Source: Phosphoribacter sp037045045 (GTDB taxonomy: Bacteria > Actinomycetota > Actinomycetes > Actinomycetales > Dermatophilaceae). Taken from it: a DNA stretch of 64,000 nt. Numbering within the stretch: the stretch's first letter is position 1; every line of letters starts with the position of its first letter. The notes under the pieces are model-generated. The model made no database searches. It was not told where the DNA came from and saw only the letters and a program-made list of their open reading frames with translations. The translations under genes and the position numbers were made by a program. The stretch lies in NCBI GenBank assembly GCA_037045045.1, contig JBAOHL010000003.1, positions 186,001-250,000 on the forward strand, read 5' to 3'. Shown here one piece after another: positions 24,438 through 32,695 of this stretch.

Positions 24438-27128
24438 TCAGTGCGCCGCGTCGTGCCAGGAATGCCCGACCCCGACGCTCACCTCGAGGGGGACGTCCAT
24501 GGCCACCGCCGAGCCCATCTCACGGCGCACGAGGGTCTCGAGGTCGGCCCGCTCACCCGGTGCCACTTCGAGGACGAGTTCGTCGTGGACCTGCAGCAGG
24601 ATGCGCGAGCGGGCCTGGTTCGCTGCCAAGGCCGCGTCGACACGGAGCATGGCGACCTTCATGATGTCGGCCGCCGAGCCCTGGATCGGGGCGTTGAGCG
24701 CCATCCGCTCGGCCATCTCGCGCCGCTGGCGGTTGTCGGACGTGAGATCGGGCAGATACCGGCGGCGGCCGAGCATCGTCGCCGTGTACCCGGTCCGCCG
24801 GGCATCGTCGACCAGTCGGTGCAGATAGTCGCGAACCTCGCCGAATCGCAGGAAGTACTCGTCCATGAGCGCCTTCGCCTCGCCCGTCGAGATGGACAGC
24901 TGCCGCGAGAGCCCGAAGGCCGACAGCCCGTAGGCCAGCCCGTAGGACATCGCCTTGATCTTCGAGCGCATCGCCGCGGTGACCTCGTCGGCCGGCACGC
25001 CGAAGACCCGAGCGGCGACGAAGGAGTGCAGGTCCTCGCCGGTACGGAACGCCTCGATGAGCCCGTCGTCGCCGGACAGGTGGGCCATGACCCGCATCTC
25101 GATCTGGCTGTAGTCCACCGACATGAGCGACTCGTCACCGGGACCGACGACGAACATCTCCCGGATCCGGCGGCCCTCCTCGGTGCGGATCGGGACGTTC
25201 TGCAGGTTCGGGTCGGTGGAGGAGATCCGGCCGGTGGCGGCGATGGTCTGCAGGTAGGTCGTGTGGATGCGCCCGTCGTCGGCGATCGACTTGAGCAGGC
25301 CCTCGACGGTCACCCTCAGTCGGGAGGCGTCTCGGTGACGCAGCAACGCCTCGAGGAACGGGTGCGCCGCCTTCGCGTAGAGCTCGGTGAGGGCGTCCGC
25401 GTCCGTGGTGTAGCCGGTCTTCGTCCGCTTGGTCTTGGGCAGGCCGAGCTGGTCGAAGAGGACCTCCTGCAATTGTTTGGGGCTGCCGAGGTTGACGTCC
25501 TCGCGACCGATGGCGTCCCACGCGTCGTGTTGCGCCTCGCGCACGTTCGCGGCGAAGTCCGCTTCCAGCGAGGTCAGTGCCGGCTCGTCGACGGCGATCC
25601 CGGCCTGCTCCATCCGGGCAAGCACCCCCACCAGGGGCAACTCGACGTCGCGCAGCAGCGGCATCCCCCCGGTGCGTTCGAGTTCGACGTCGAGGGCGTC
25701 GGCGAGGTCGAGCACCGCCCGGGCCGCGATCATCGCCCGGTTCGCCTCGGACATGTCGTCGCCGAGATCGAGCAGCCCCTGACCGGTGGTCGTCGACTCT
25801 TGGCGCAGTTCGCGTCGCAGCAGTCGCAGGGCGAGGTCGGCCAGGTCGTAGGAGCGTTGGTCGGGTTTGACGAGGTATGCCGCGAGGGCCGTGTCGCTGG
25901 TCACCCCCGCCAGCGGCCAGCCCCGAGCGGTCAGAGCGTGCATCGGGCCCTTGGCGTCGTGGATCGCCTTGGGCAGCGCCGGATCGGCCAGCCAGGCCGC
26001 CACGGCCGCATCCGCTGCCTCGTCCAGCGTGGGCAGATCCAGGTATGCCGCCGGGCCGGCCGCGGTGGCCACGGCCAGGCCGTGGGCATCGCCGGTGCCG
26101 CGGCCCCAGGTGCCGAGCACGGCCAGACCAACCCGTTCCCCCGGCCGCACGTGCTCGGCGATCCAGCCCGGGACCTGCTCGGCGTCGAGGGTCACGCCGG
26201 CGACGTCGAAACCAGACTCCGCCTCCTCGGGGGCGGCCTCGAAGGTCGCGAACAACCGTTCGCGCAGCACCCGGAACTCCAGGGCGTCGAACACCGCGTG
26301 GACCTGTTCGCGGTCCCACGTCTGGCGGTGCAGGTCTGCCACCGTCACGTCGAGGGCCAGGTCGGTGACCAGGCGGTTGAGCCGGCGATTTCGCAGCACC
26401 GCGTCGACGTGCTCGCGTAGCGCCTCGCCGACCTTGCCGCCGATCTCGCCGACGTGGGCGATCACGCCGTCGACGCCGCCGTACTGTCCGATCCACTTGG
26501 CCGCCGTCTTCGGCCCCACCCCCGGCACCCCGGCGAGGTTGTCCGAGGTCTCACCGACCAGAGCCGCGAGATCCCCGTAGCGCTGCGGCGGGACGCCATA
26601 GCGGGCCTCCACCGCCGCCGGCGTCATCCGGGCCATCTCGGAGACCCCGCGCATCGGGTAGAGGACGGTGACCTCGTCGCTGACGAGCTGAAACGCGTCC
26701 CGGTCGCCGGTGCAGACGAGCACCTGGTAACCGGCCTCCCGCGCCTGGGTCGTCAGCGTCGCGATGACGTCGTCCGCCTCGAAGCCCGGCGACTCGACGT
26801 GCACGATCCGCAGCGCGTCGAGGACCTCGCGCAACAGCGGGATCTGCCCCGAGAACTCCGTCGGCGTGGCCGACCGGCCGGCCTTGTACTCGGCGTACTC
26901 CTGCAGCCGGAAGGTCTCGCGGGAGACGTCGAAGGCCACCGCGACATGGGTCGGCGCCTCGTCGCGCAGGACGTTGATGAGCATCGACGTGAAGCCGTAG
27001 ACCGCGTTGGTGTGCTGGCCCGTCTTCGTCGAGAAGTTCTCGGCCGGCAAGGCGTAGAAGGAGCGGTACGCCAGGGAATGCCCGTCGAGCAGGAGCAGCC
27101 GGTGAGGCTCGGGCGCCGTCGTGACCAC
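24438..27128 (-). CDS. polA: DNA polymerase I
   Basis: PolA (896 residues) fills gaps in repair and removes Okazaki primers. An N-terminal 5' nuclease domain (LLLLDGHSLAYRSFYALP, GFEADDVIATLTTQAREAGY, helix-hairpin-helix VPGVGPKTAAKWIGQYGG) is followed by a 3'-5' exonuclease-like domain without the catalytic acids. The family-A polymerase domain comes last: motif A MSVDYSQIEMRVMAHLSGD, motif B RSKIKAMSYGLAYGLSAFG and motif C LLQVHDELVLEV. The start is GTG 27128 (VVTTAPEPHRLLLLDG). A TAGGCT 7 nt before it suggests a leaderless transcript. The divergent thioesterase starts only 19 nt away. Confidence 0.97.
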   Translation of the reverse strand: MVTTAPEPHRLLLLDGHSLAYRSFYALPAENFSTKTGQHTNAVYGFTSMLINVLRDEAPTHVAVAFDVSRETFRLQEYAEYKAGRSATPTEFSGQIPLLREVLDALRIVHVESPGFEADDVIATLTTQAREAGYQVLVCTGDRDAFQLVSDEVTVLYPMRGVSEMARMTPAAVEARYGVPPQRYGDLAALVGETSDNLAGVPGVGPKTAAKWIGQYGGVDGVIAHVGEIGGKVGEALREHVDAVLRNRRLNRLVTDLALDVTVADLHRQTWDREQVHAVFDALEFRVLRERLFATFEAAPEEAESGFDVAGVTLDAEQVPGWIAEHVRPGERVGLAVLGTWGRGTGDAHGLAVATAAGPAAYLDLPTLDEAADAAVAAWLADPALPKAIHDAKGPMHALTARGWPLAGVTSDTALAAYLVKPDQRSYDLADLALRLLRRELRQESTTTGQGLLDLGDDMSEANRAMIAARAVLDLADALDVELERTGGMPLLRDVELPLVGVLARMEQAGIAVDEPALTSLEADFAANVREAQHDAWDAIGREDVNLGSPKQLQEVLFDQLGLPKTKRTKTGYTTDADALTELYAKAAHPFLEALLRHRDASRLRVTVEGLLKSIADDGRIHTTYLQTIAATGRISSTDPNLQNVPIRTEEGRRIREMFVVGPGDESLMSVDYSQIEMRVMAHLSGDDGLIEAFRTGEDLHSFVAARVFGVPADEVTAAMRSKIKAMSYGLAYGLSAFGLSRQLSISTGEAKALMDEYFLRFGEVRDYLHRLVDDARRTGYTATMLGRRRYLPDLTSDNRQRREMAERMALNAPIQGSAADIMKVAMLRVDAALAANQARSRILLQVHDELVLEVAPGERADLETLVRREMGSAVAMDVPLEVSVGVGHSWHDAAH

Positions 27129-27147
27129 GTGTGGCAGCCTAGGCCCT

Positions 27148-27624
27148 ATGCCCGACAGCGCCGACGGTCCGCGACCTGATCCAGGGCAAGGCGAGGGTGA
27201 CCCGGTGCACTGGGACGTCCTCGGCGAGGTCAACCGCGGCAGCGCCGGCACCCTGTCGGACCGGATGGGGATCGTCTACACGGAGGTCGGCCCGCAACGC
27301 GTCGTCGCGACAATGCCGGTGGCCGGCAACACCCAGCCGTACGGCCTGCTGCACGGTGGGGCGTCGGTCGTGCTCGCCGAGTCGATCGGGTCGGTCCTCG
27401 CGGTCGTATCGGCGGGCCGGGGTCGGACCGCGGTCGGGGTGGATATCAACGCGACCCACCACCGCCCGGTCACCTCGGGCCTGGTCACGGGGGTCGCGAC
27501 TCCCCTGCACGTGGGCCGCACGACGGCGTCGTTCGACGTCGTGATCTCGGACGAGGCGGGTCGGCGGGTCTGCTCCTGCCGGTTCACCGCGCAGCTACGC
27601 GACGATCCGCTGACGCCCCGCTGA
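27148..27624 (+). CDS. PaaI-type hotdog thioesterase
   Basis: The 158-residue hotdog protein has the PaaI signature: NTQPYGLLHGGASVVLAESIGS (residues 61-82, with catalytic helix HGGASVVLAE), VGVDINATHHRPVTSG and VGRTTASFDVVISDEAGR. PaaI-like enzymes hydrolyse aryl-CoA or acyl-CoA thioesters and often salvage CoA trapped in dead-end intermediates. The ATG at 27148 gives the family length with a short disordered N-terminus; the frame is open to 27121. It is divergent from polA with 19 nt between the start codons. It lies upstream of the amidohydrolase/MaoC genes on the same strand and may serve the aryl-CoA cluster. Confidence 0.82.
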   Translation: MPDSADGPRPDPGQGEGDPVHWDVLGEVNRGSAGTLSDRMGIVYTEVGPQRVVATMPVAGNTQPYGLLHGGASVVLAESIGSVLAVVSAGRGRTAVGVDINATHHRPVTSGLVTGVATPLHVGRTTASFDVVISDEAGRRVCSCRFTAQLRDDPLTPR

Positions 27625-27756
27625 CCCTGCGCCACGCCATGCCCGCCGACGCGACGGCGCGGCATACCAGTCCGGGCACCCCCGCGGTCGGCGCGGTGCA
27701 TGCCGGGAGCACAATCGCAGGAAGGAACCCGACCCCGAGCCTCCGAGGAGGCGCCC

Positions 27757-28629
27757 ATGCCCATCAACCTCGCCGAGATCGTCGCCATCGACACGCACGT
27801 GCACATCGAGGTCGACGACGACGGCCATCTCTCGCTGCCGCAGTCCTACCTGGACTGGTCGGCGAAGTACTTCCATTCCGGCGCGCCACGCACCCCCAAG
27901 ATCGACGAGATCGCCGCGTACTACCGCGAGCGCAAGATCGCCGCCGTGGTGTTCAGCGTCGACGTCGAACTGTCCATGGGACAACCGCGGATTGCCAACG
28001 AGTTCGTCGCCGAGGGCGCGGCGCGCAACTCCGACGTACTCATCCCGTTCGCGAGCATCGACCCGGCGCGCGGTGCCGACGGAGTGCGCGAACTCGAGCG
28101 GCTCATCGCCGACCACGGCATCAAGGGGGTGAAGTTCCACCCGGCCCTGCAGAACTTCGCCCCCAACGACCACCTGGCCTACCCGATGTACGAGGTCCTC
28201 GCCGCGCACGGATTACCGGGCTTGTTCCACACCGGCCAGACGGGGATCGGTGCCGGTATGCCGGGTGGCGGCGGGGTCAAGCTGCGCAAGTCCGAACCGA
28301 TCCTGCTCGACGACGTCGCGGCCGACTTCCCGGACATGCCGATCATCATGGCCCACCCGTCGGTGCCCTGGCAGGACGAGGCGATCGCAGTGGCCAACCA
28401 CAAGGCCAACGTCTACATCGACCTGTCCGGCTGGGCGCCGAAGTACTTCCCGCCCCAGCTGTCCAAGGCGCTGAACAACCTGTTGCGCCACAAGGCCCTC
28501 TTCGCCTCCGACTACCCCGTCATCGACACCGACCGATGGCTGTCGGACTTCGCGGCGCTCGATCTCAAGGACGAGGTTCGTCCCTTGATCCTCAAGGACA
28601 ACGCCGCGAGACTGCTCAAACTCACCTGA
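27757..28629 (+). CDS. TIM-barrel amidohydrolase (amidohydrolase_2 family)
   Basis: This 290-residue metal-dependent hydrolase or decarboxylase-type TIM barrel has AIDTHVHIE (metal His-x-His at the end of strand 1), GIKGVKFHPALQNFAPNDH, LPGLFHTGQTGIG with a third His, MPIIMAHPSVPWQDEA with a fourth His, and the terminal acid in LFASDYPVIDTD. Relatives include decarboxylases of aromatic acids and CouO-type beta-ketoacyl-CoA hydrolases of phenylpropanoid degradation. The ATG at 27757 follows CCGAGGAGG. MaoC follows 26 nt later, so the two are co-transcribed. A hydrolase that cleaves a beta-keto aryl-CoA produced after the hydratase step is the most economical guess. Confidence 0.8.
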   Translation: MPINLAEIVAIDTHVHIEVDDDGHLSLPQSYLDWSAKYFHSGAPRTPKIDEIAAYYRERKIAAVVFSVDVELSMGQPRIANEFVAEGAARNSDVLIPFASIDPARGADGVRELERLIADHGIKGVKFHPALQNFAPNDHLAYPMYEVLAAHGLPGLFHTGQTGIGAGMPGGGGVKLRKSEPILLDDVAADFPDMPIIMAHPSVPWQDEAIAVANHKANVYIDLSGWAPKYFPPQLSKALNNLLRHKALFASDYPVIDTDRWLSDFAALDLKDEVRPLILKDNAARLLKLT

Positions 28630-28655
28630 TATCCCCCACCGAAAGGCAGCACCCC

Positions 28656-29111
28656 GTGACCACCACCGTGACCTTCGCCGACGCCGAGTCCCTCGTCGGC
28701 CAGAGCCTCGGCTCCACCGAATGGATGGAGATCACCCAGGAACGCGTCAACACCTTCGCCGACGCCACCGACGACCCGCAGTGGATCCACGTCGACCCCG
28801 AACGAGCCAAGGACGGGCCGTTCGGCGGCACCATCGCTCACGGCTATCTCACGCTCTCCCTCATCGTCCCGATGTTCACCGATCTGCTCGACGTGGAGGG
28901 CGTGACGACCAAGCTCAACCTCGGGCTCAACCGAGTCCGATTCACCAGCCCGGTCAAGGTCGGTTCGTCGATCCGGCTGACCGCGTCGATGGCCGACGTC
29001 AAGCAGGTGGGCGGGGGCGGCAAGGAACTCGTGTGGGACGGCACCATCGAGGTCCAGGGCTCGGACAAGCCGGCCTGCGTCCTGCAGGCGGTCTACCGCT
29101 TCTACGCCTGA
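28656..29111 (+). CDS. MaoC-like enoyl-CoA hydratase
   Basis: The 151-residue hotdog-fold protein matches (R)-specific enoyl-CoA hydratases. The hydratase motif is ADATDDPQWIHVDPERA, with the catalytic Asp and His in DDPQWIH, then GGTIAHGYLTLSLIVPMF and the strand NLGLNRVRFTSPVKVGSSIR. It adds water to a 2-enoyl-CoA (or removes it). The GTG at 28656 is preceded by GAAAGG. It sits between an amidohydrolase and an AAHS transporter, the neighbourhood of hydratases such as CouM in hydroxycinnamate catabolism. No 3-hydroxyacyl-CoA dehydrogenase is present in the window, so the next oxidation step would be encoded elsewhere. Confidence 0.88.
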   Translation: MTTTVTFADAESLVGQSLGSTEWMEITQERVNTFADATDDPQWIHVDPERAKDGPFGGTIAHGYLTLSLIVPMFTDLLDVEGVTTKLNLGLNRVRFTSPVKVGSSIRLTASMADVKQVGGGGKELVWDGTIEVQGSDKPACVLQAVYRFYA

Positions 29112-29419
29112 GCGACCACGACGCCTGAGTAGCCTCGGCGCGGCGAGTCAACTCACGAGCGCCAAGGCGAGCCGACCGAACGACATGCCGGCCCCGGTCC
29201 CCCGACCCGAGATCGCGAACCGGCGGGCCGGGGCCGGTGTCGCGGGAGCCGGCGTTCCTGTCTCTGGGCGACCGCGGCCTTCCTGTCCCTCGGCGACCGC
29301 GGCATTCCTGTCCCTCGGCGATCGCTCCGGGGTAGACCCGTGGTGTGGCGCGTTGTCGCGCCCCCCATCGTGGGTGAAGGATCACCCCTACGACACCGGA
29401 GCGATCCCGGAGGGTGCTC
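29112..29419. other. Intergenic region upstream of second AAHS transporter
   Basis: These 308 bp hold a 25-bp repeat in three copies (listed separately) and a small inverted repeat GGGTGA-AGGA-TCACCC at 29372-29387. The inverted repeat is placed like an operator 33 bp before the transporter start. A CGGAGGG ribosome-binding site precedes the ATG. No gene is supported. Confidence 0.5.
29252..29326 (+). repeat. 25-bp tandem repeat, three imperfect copies
   Basis: Copies share TTCCTGTCCCTCGGCGA (TTCCTGTCTCTGGGCGA in the first). The TTCCTG core starts at 29255, 29280 and 29305, exactly 25 bp apart. It lies about 100-165 bp upstream of the transporter ATG, so it could be a spaced protein-binding array or simple replication slippage. 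Confidence 0.8.
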
Positions 29420-30733
29420 ATGACGCAGACCACCACCACGAAGCTCGTCAATTCGACCGGGTGGGTGGCCCCCTTAGCCTGGACCGCGGTGCTGCTCGAC
29501 GGCTTCGACCTCGTCGTCATGGGGACCGTCGTGCCGTCCCTGCTCAAGTACAAGCCGTGGGCCCTGGACGCCAGCGGCACGACCTGGCTGGTCACCATCG
29601 GCCTCATCGGCATGACCATCGGGGCCTTGACGATCGGGCGAATGACCGACCTCATCGGCCGGCGCAAGCTGCTCATCTCGGCGGTGTCGCTCTTTTCGGC
29701 ACTCACCCTCGCCTGCGCCTTTGCGCCGAACCCGCTGGTGTTCGGCGCTCTCCGATTCCTCGCCGGCTTGGGGCTCGGTGGATGCCTGCCCACGGCGATC
29801 GCCCTGGTCAACGAATTCGCGAAGGCCCACGGCCGTGCCGGTCGCTCGACCACCCTGCTGATGACCGGGTACCACGTCGGCGCAGTCATCACGGCCCTGC
29901 TGGGCGTCGTGTTCATTCAGGGCGACCCGGAGGACTGGCGCAAGCTGTTCATCGCCGGGGCCCTGCCCGCTCTGGTTCTCGTCCCCCTCATGCTCGCGAA
30001 GCTGCCCGAGTCGCCCGCGTATCTGCTCACCAAGGGCCGCGTCGAGGAGGCCCGGGCCATCGCTGTGGCCAACAACCTCCCCCTCGAAGCCGGCCACCCC
30101 CACCAGGAGAAGCCCAGCGGACCTGCCGCTCGCCCAGCCACGTGGCGGACGCTCACCGAGCCGGCCTACCTGCGCCGGACCATCGCGCTGGCGTTCACGT
30201 CCTTCTTCGGCCTGCTGCTCGTCTACGGCCTGAACAACTGGCTCCCCCAGATCATGCGTGAGGCCGGCTACGACCTCGGCGCGTCGTTGACCTTCCTGCT
30301 GCTGCTCAACGCCGGGGCTGTTGCCGGGTTGCTCATCGCCGGTCACGTGGGTGACAAGGTCAGCCCCGGGATGGCCTCGGTGATGTGGTTTGCCACCGCG
30401 GCGGTGTTCCTCGCCCTGCTGTCGATCAAGATGCCCCAGGGCGTGCTCTACGTCTTCTGCTTCATCGCCGGTGTCTTCGTCTTCAGCGCCCAGGTGCTCG
30501 TCTACGCCTACACCAGCGCCAACCACCCGGCCGAGATCCGCGCCACCGCGCTCGGCTTCGCCGCCGGCGTCGGACGCATCGGGGCGATCGTCGGCCCGAT
30601 CCTCGGCGGGTGGGTCGTCGGGGCCGGCCTGGCCAACCCGTGGGCGTTCTACGGCTCGGCGCTGTTCGGTCTGCTCGGGGCCAGTTCCCTGCTAGCCGGC
30701 GGTCTGCAGCGGCCGCACGAATTGCACACCTGA
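29420..30733 (+). CDS. MFS transporter, AAHS family (second copy)
   Basis: The 437-residue, 12-helix transporter shares the AAHS markers with the gene at 20995: VLLDGFDLVVMGTVVPSLL in TM1 and RMTDLIGRRKLLISAVSLF in loop 2-3, with LVYAYTSANHPAEIRATALG near the C-terminus. It should import an aromatic carboxylate with protons. The two copies are clearly paralogous but not close, so they probably carry different acids. The ATG at 29420 (not the GTG two codons earlier) is 6 nt after CGGAGGG. It converges on the benzoate-CoA-ligase-like gene with 24 bp between stops, which links it to the CoA-thioester cluster. Confidence 0.88.
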   Translation: MTQTTTTKLVNSTGWVAPLAWTAVLLDGFDLVVMGTVVPSLLKYKPWALDASGTTWLVTIGLIGMTIGALTIGRMTDLIGRRKLLISAVSLFSALTLACAFAPNPLVFGALRFLAGLGLGGCLPTAIALVNEFAKAHGRAGRSTTLLMTGYHVGAVITALLGVVFIQGDPEDWRKLFIAGALPALVLVPLMLAKLPESPAYLLTKGRVEEARAIAVANNLPLEAGHPHQEKPSGPAARPATWRTLTEPAYLRRTIALAFTSFFGLLLVYGLNNWLPQIMREAGYDLGASLTFLLLLNAGAVAGLLIAGHVGDKVSPGMASVMWFATAAVFLALLSIKMPQGVLYVFCFIAGVFVFSAQVLVYAYTSANHPAEIRATALGFAAGVGRIGAIVGPILGGWVVGAGLANPWAFYGSALFGLLGASSLLAGGLQRPHELHT

Positions 30734-30757
30734 TCGCTTCAACCGGAACGGGCGTGC

Positions 30758-32356
30758 TCAGGGACCGCTCTGGGCCCGCAACCGAAGTTTGAAGCGCTGG
30801 ATCTTGCCGGTGGCCGTCTTCGGCAGGTCGTCGACGAACTCCACCCAGCGCGGGTACTTGTACCTCGCGAGTCGCGAGCGGACGTGATCCTTGAGCTCGT
30901 TGGCGAGGCCTTCGCCGGGCTCGATGCCCTTCTTCAGCACCACGTAGGCGATGGGCTTGATGAGGCCCTCGTCGTCGGCCTTGCCGACGACGGCCGCCTC
31001 GAGGACCGCGTCGTGCGTGACCAGCGCCGACTCGACGTCGAACGGCGACACCGGCAGGCCGCCGACGTTGAGCATGTCGTCACTGCGGCCCTCGTAGTGG
31101 TAGTACCCGTCGGGGTCCTGGTGGAACTTGTCGCCAGTGATCGTCCACGGCCCCTGGAACGTGCTCGCGGACTTCTCCCGGTTGTTGTGGTAGCCGTTGG
31201 CCCGGGTCGGGCCGGCGACCTGGAGGTGGCCGATGTCACCGGGATGCACCGGCATCCCGGTGTCGTCGACGAGCCGCACGACGTATCCCGGCACCGGTGA
31301 CCCACTCGTTCCGTACCGGTTCTGCCCTGGTCGGTTGGACATGAAGTGATTGAGCATCTCCGTGCACCCGATGCCGTCGAGGACCTCGACCCCGAAGTGC
31401 TCCTCCCAGTGTTGGCCGACCGCCGGCGGCAGGCCCTCGCCGGAGGCCAGGCAGACCCGGAAGTTCATCTCTTCCCTTCCGGGTAGGTCGGGGTCGGCGA
31501 GCAGGGCCGCGTATGCCGTGGGGACGCCGCCGAAGACCGTCGGCTTGTGCTCGCGCAGTTGTTTGACGATCGCCGGCGTCAGCGGGCGATCGGCCATGAG
31601 GACCGACGTGGCTCCGACGGACATCGGAAAGGTGAGGCCCATGCCGAGGCCGTACGCGAACGGCAGCTTGGACACCGAGAAGCACACGTCGTCGGGCTGG
31701 ATCTGCACGACGTGCTTGCCGGCGCACATCGCCGTGGCGATGAGGCTCGAGTGGACGTGGATCGTGCCTTTGGGCGCGCCCGTGGACCCCGAGGAGTACA
31801 GCCACAGCGCGACGTCGTCCTTCGTCGTCGCAGCGGGTTCGAACTGCGTGGGCTTGCCGGCCATGAGCTCGGCGAGCGACAGCGTCCGCTCGGGGGCCGG
31901 GCCAGGGCCGGACACGACGATGTGCTGCAGGTGCGGCGCCTTGCCCAGGAGGGGCAGGAAGTGTCCGAGCAGCTCCTCGGAGACGATGGCAGCTCGGACT
32001 CGGCTGTCGGCGACCATGTAGGCATAGTTCTTCGCGGTGAGCAGCGTGCTCACCGCGACCGGGACGACGCCGGCGAGCATCGACCCGAGGAAGACCGCGG
32101 GGAAGTCGACGGTGTCGAGCAGGCACAGCAGGATCCGCTGCTCCATCTGCACCCCGAGGTCCGCGGTGACCGCGTGGGCCCACTGGTTGGCGGCGTCGGA
32201 CACCTCGCGGTAGGTGTGCCACCCGGTGCGGTCCATGAACGCGACCTTCTCGGCTCTGCCGGGCTCGAGGTTGCGCGACAGCAGATCCACGGCGGCGTTG
32301 TACTCGCGAGGCAGCCGTGCGGTGGGGTCGTGCTCGTTGACGAGCGCCGGGGACAT
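30758..32356 (-). CDS. Benzoate-CoA ligase family enzyme
   Basis: This 532-residue ANL-superfamily ligase carries the benzoate-CoA ligase pattern: LWLYSSGSTGAPKGTIHVHSS (P-loop, A3), KLPFAYGLGMGLTFPMSVGA, GGVPTAYAALLADPD, LDGIGCTEMLNHFMSNRPGQ (A5; IGCTE is characteristic of benzoate-type ligases), GRSDDMLNVGGLPVSPFDVE (A8) and the catalytic lysine in PKTATGKIQRFKLR (A10). It activates an aryl or cyclic acid to its CoA thioester with ATP. The ATG at 32356 follows CAGGAGGAGA. It is the last gene of the unit thiolase-ACAD-fixABCX-ligase. A second ligase of the same family lies at 38628. The substrate is not certain. Confidence 0.88.
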   Translation of the reverse strand: MSPALVNEHDPTARLPREYNAAVDLLSRNLEPGRAEKVAFMDRTGWHTYREVSDAANQWAHAVTADLGVQMEQRILLCLLDTVDFPAVFLGSMLAGVVPVAVSTLLTAKNYAYMVADSRVRAAIVSEELLGHFLPLLGKAPHLQHIVVSGPGPAPERTLSLAELMAGKPTQFEPAATTKDDVALWLYSSGSTGAPKGTIHVHSSLIATAMCAGKHVVQIQPDDVCFSVSKLPFAYGLGMGLTFPMSVGATSVLMADRPLTPAIVKQLREHKPTVFGGVPTAYAALLADPDLPGREEMNFRVCLASGEGLPPAVGQHWEEHFGVEVLDGIGCTEMLNHFMSNRPGQNRYGTSGSPVPGYVVRLVDDTGMPVHPGDIGHLQVAGPTRANGYHNNREKSASTFQGPWTITGDKFHQDPDGYYHYEGRSDDMLNVGGLPVSPFDVESALVTHDAVLEAAVVGKADDEGLIKPIAYVVLKKGIEPGEGLANELKDHVRSRLARYKYPRWVEFVDDLPKTATGKIQRFKLRLRAQSGP

Positions 32357-32407
32357 GTCTCCTCCTGGGGCGTGGATCGAGAAAGCCGTGGACTCGGGGA
32401 GGCGGGT

Positions 32408-32695
32408 CTAGCCCTCCCGGAACGAGACCCCCATCCCTCCGCGCGGGTAGTGCCAGGTCAGCGCTCCGGGCGAGGCCACGGCCAGGCACGTCCCGCACTC
32501 CAGACACGCGGCATACTCGACCGAGATCGTGCCGTCCGCTTCCTCCGTGTAGACGTGCGCAGGGCAGACGGCGACGATGCGCTTGCCGGTGCCAGTGGAC
32601 TTCGCGAGCTGCTGGTTGACCTCGATGTGACTCTCGCCCTCGTCGAGGGTGAACCGGTTGACGGCCAGGCGTTGCGGGATGGACACCTTTTTCAC
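32408..32695 (-). CDS. fixX: FixX ferredoxin-like protein
   Basis: The 95-residue ferredoxin-like protein has four cysteines, C44 (VCPAHVY) and C64-x2-C67-x2-C70 (CLECGTC), enough for one [4Fe-4S] cluster, as in FixX. With FixC it passes electrons from the FixAB electron-transfer flavoprotein to the quinone pool, or receives them in bifurcation. The GTG at 32695 overlaps the fixC TGA by 4 nt, fixing the start and showing coupled synthesis. It is followed 52 bp later by the benzoate-CoA ligase-like gene. Confidence 0.92.
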   Translation of the reverse strand: MKKVSIPQRLAVNRFTLDEGESHIEVNQQLAKSTGTGKRIVAVCPAHVYTEEADGTISVEYAACLECGTCLAVASPGALTWHYPRGGMGVSFREG

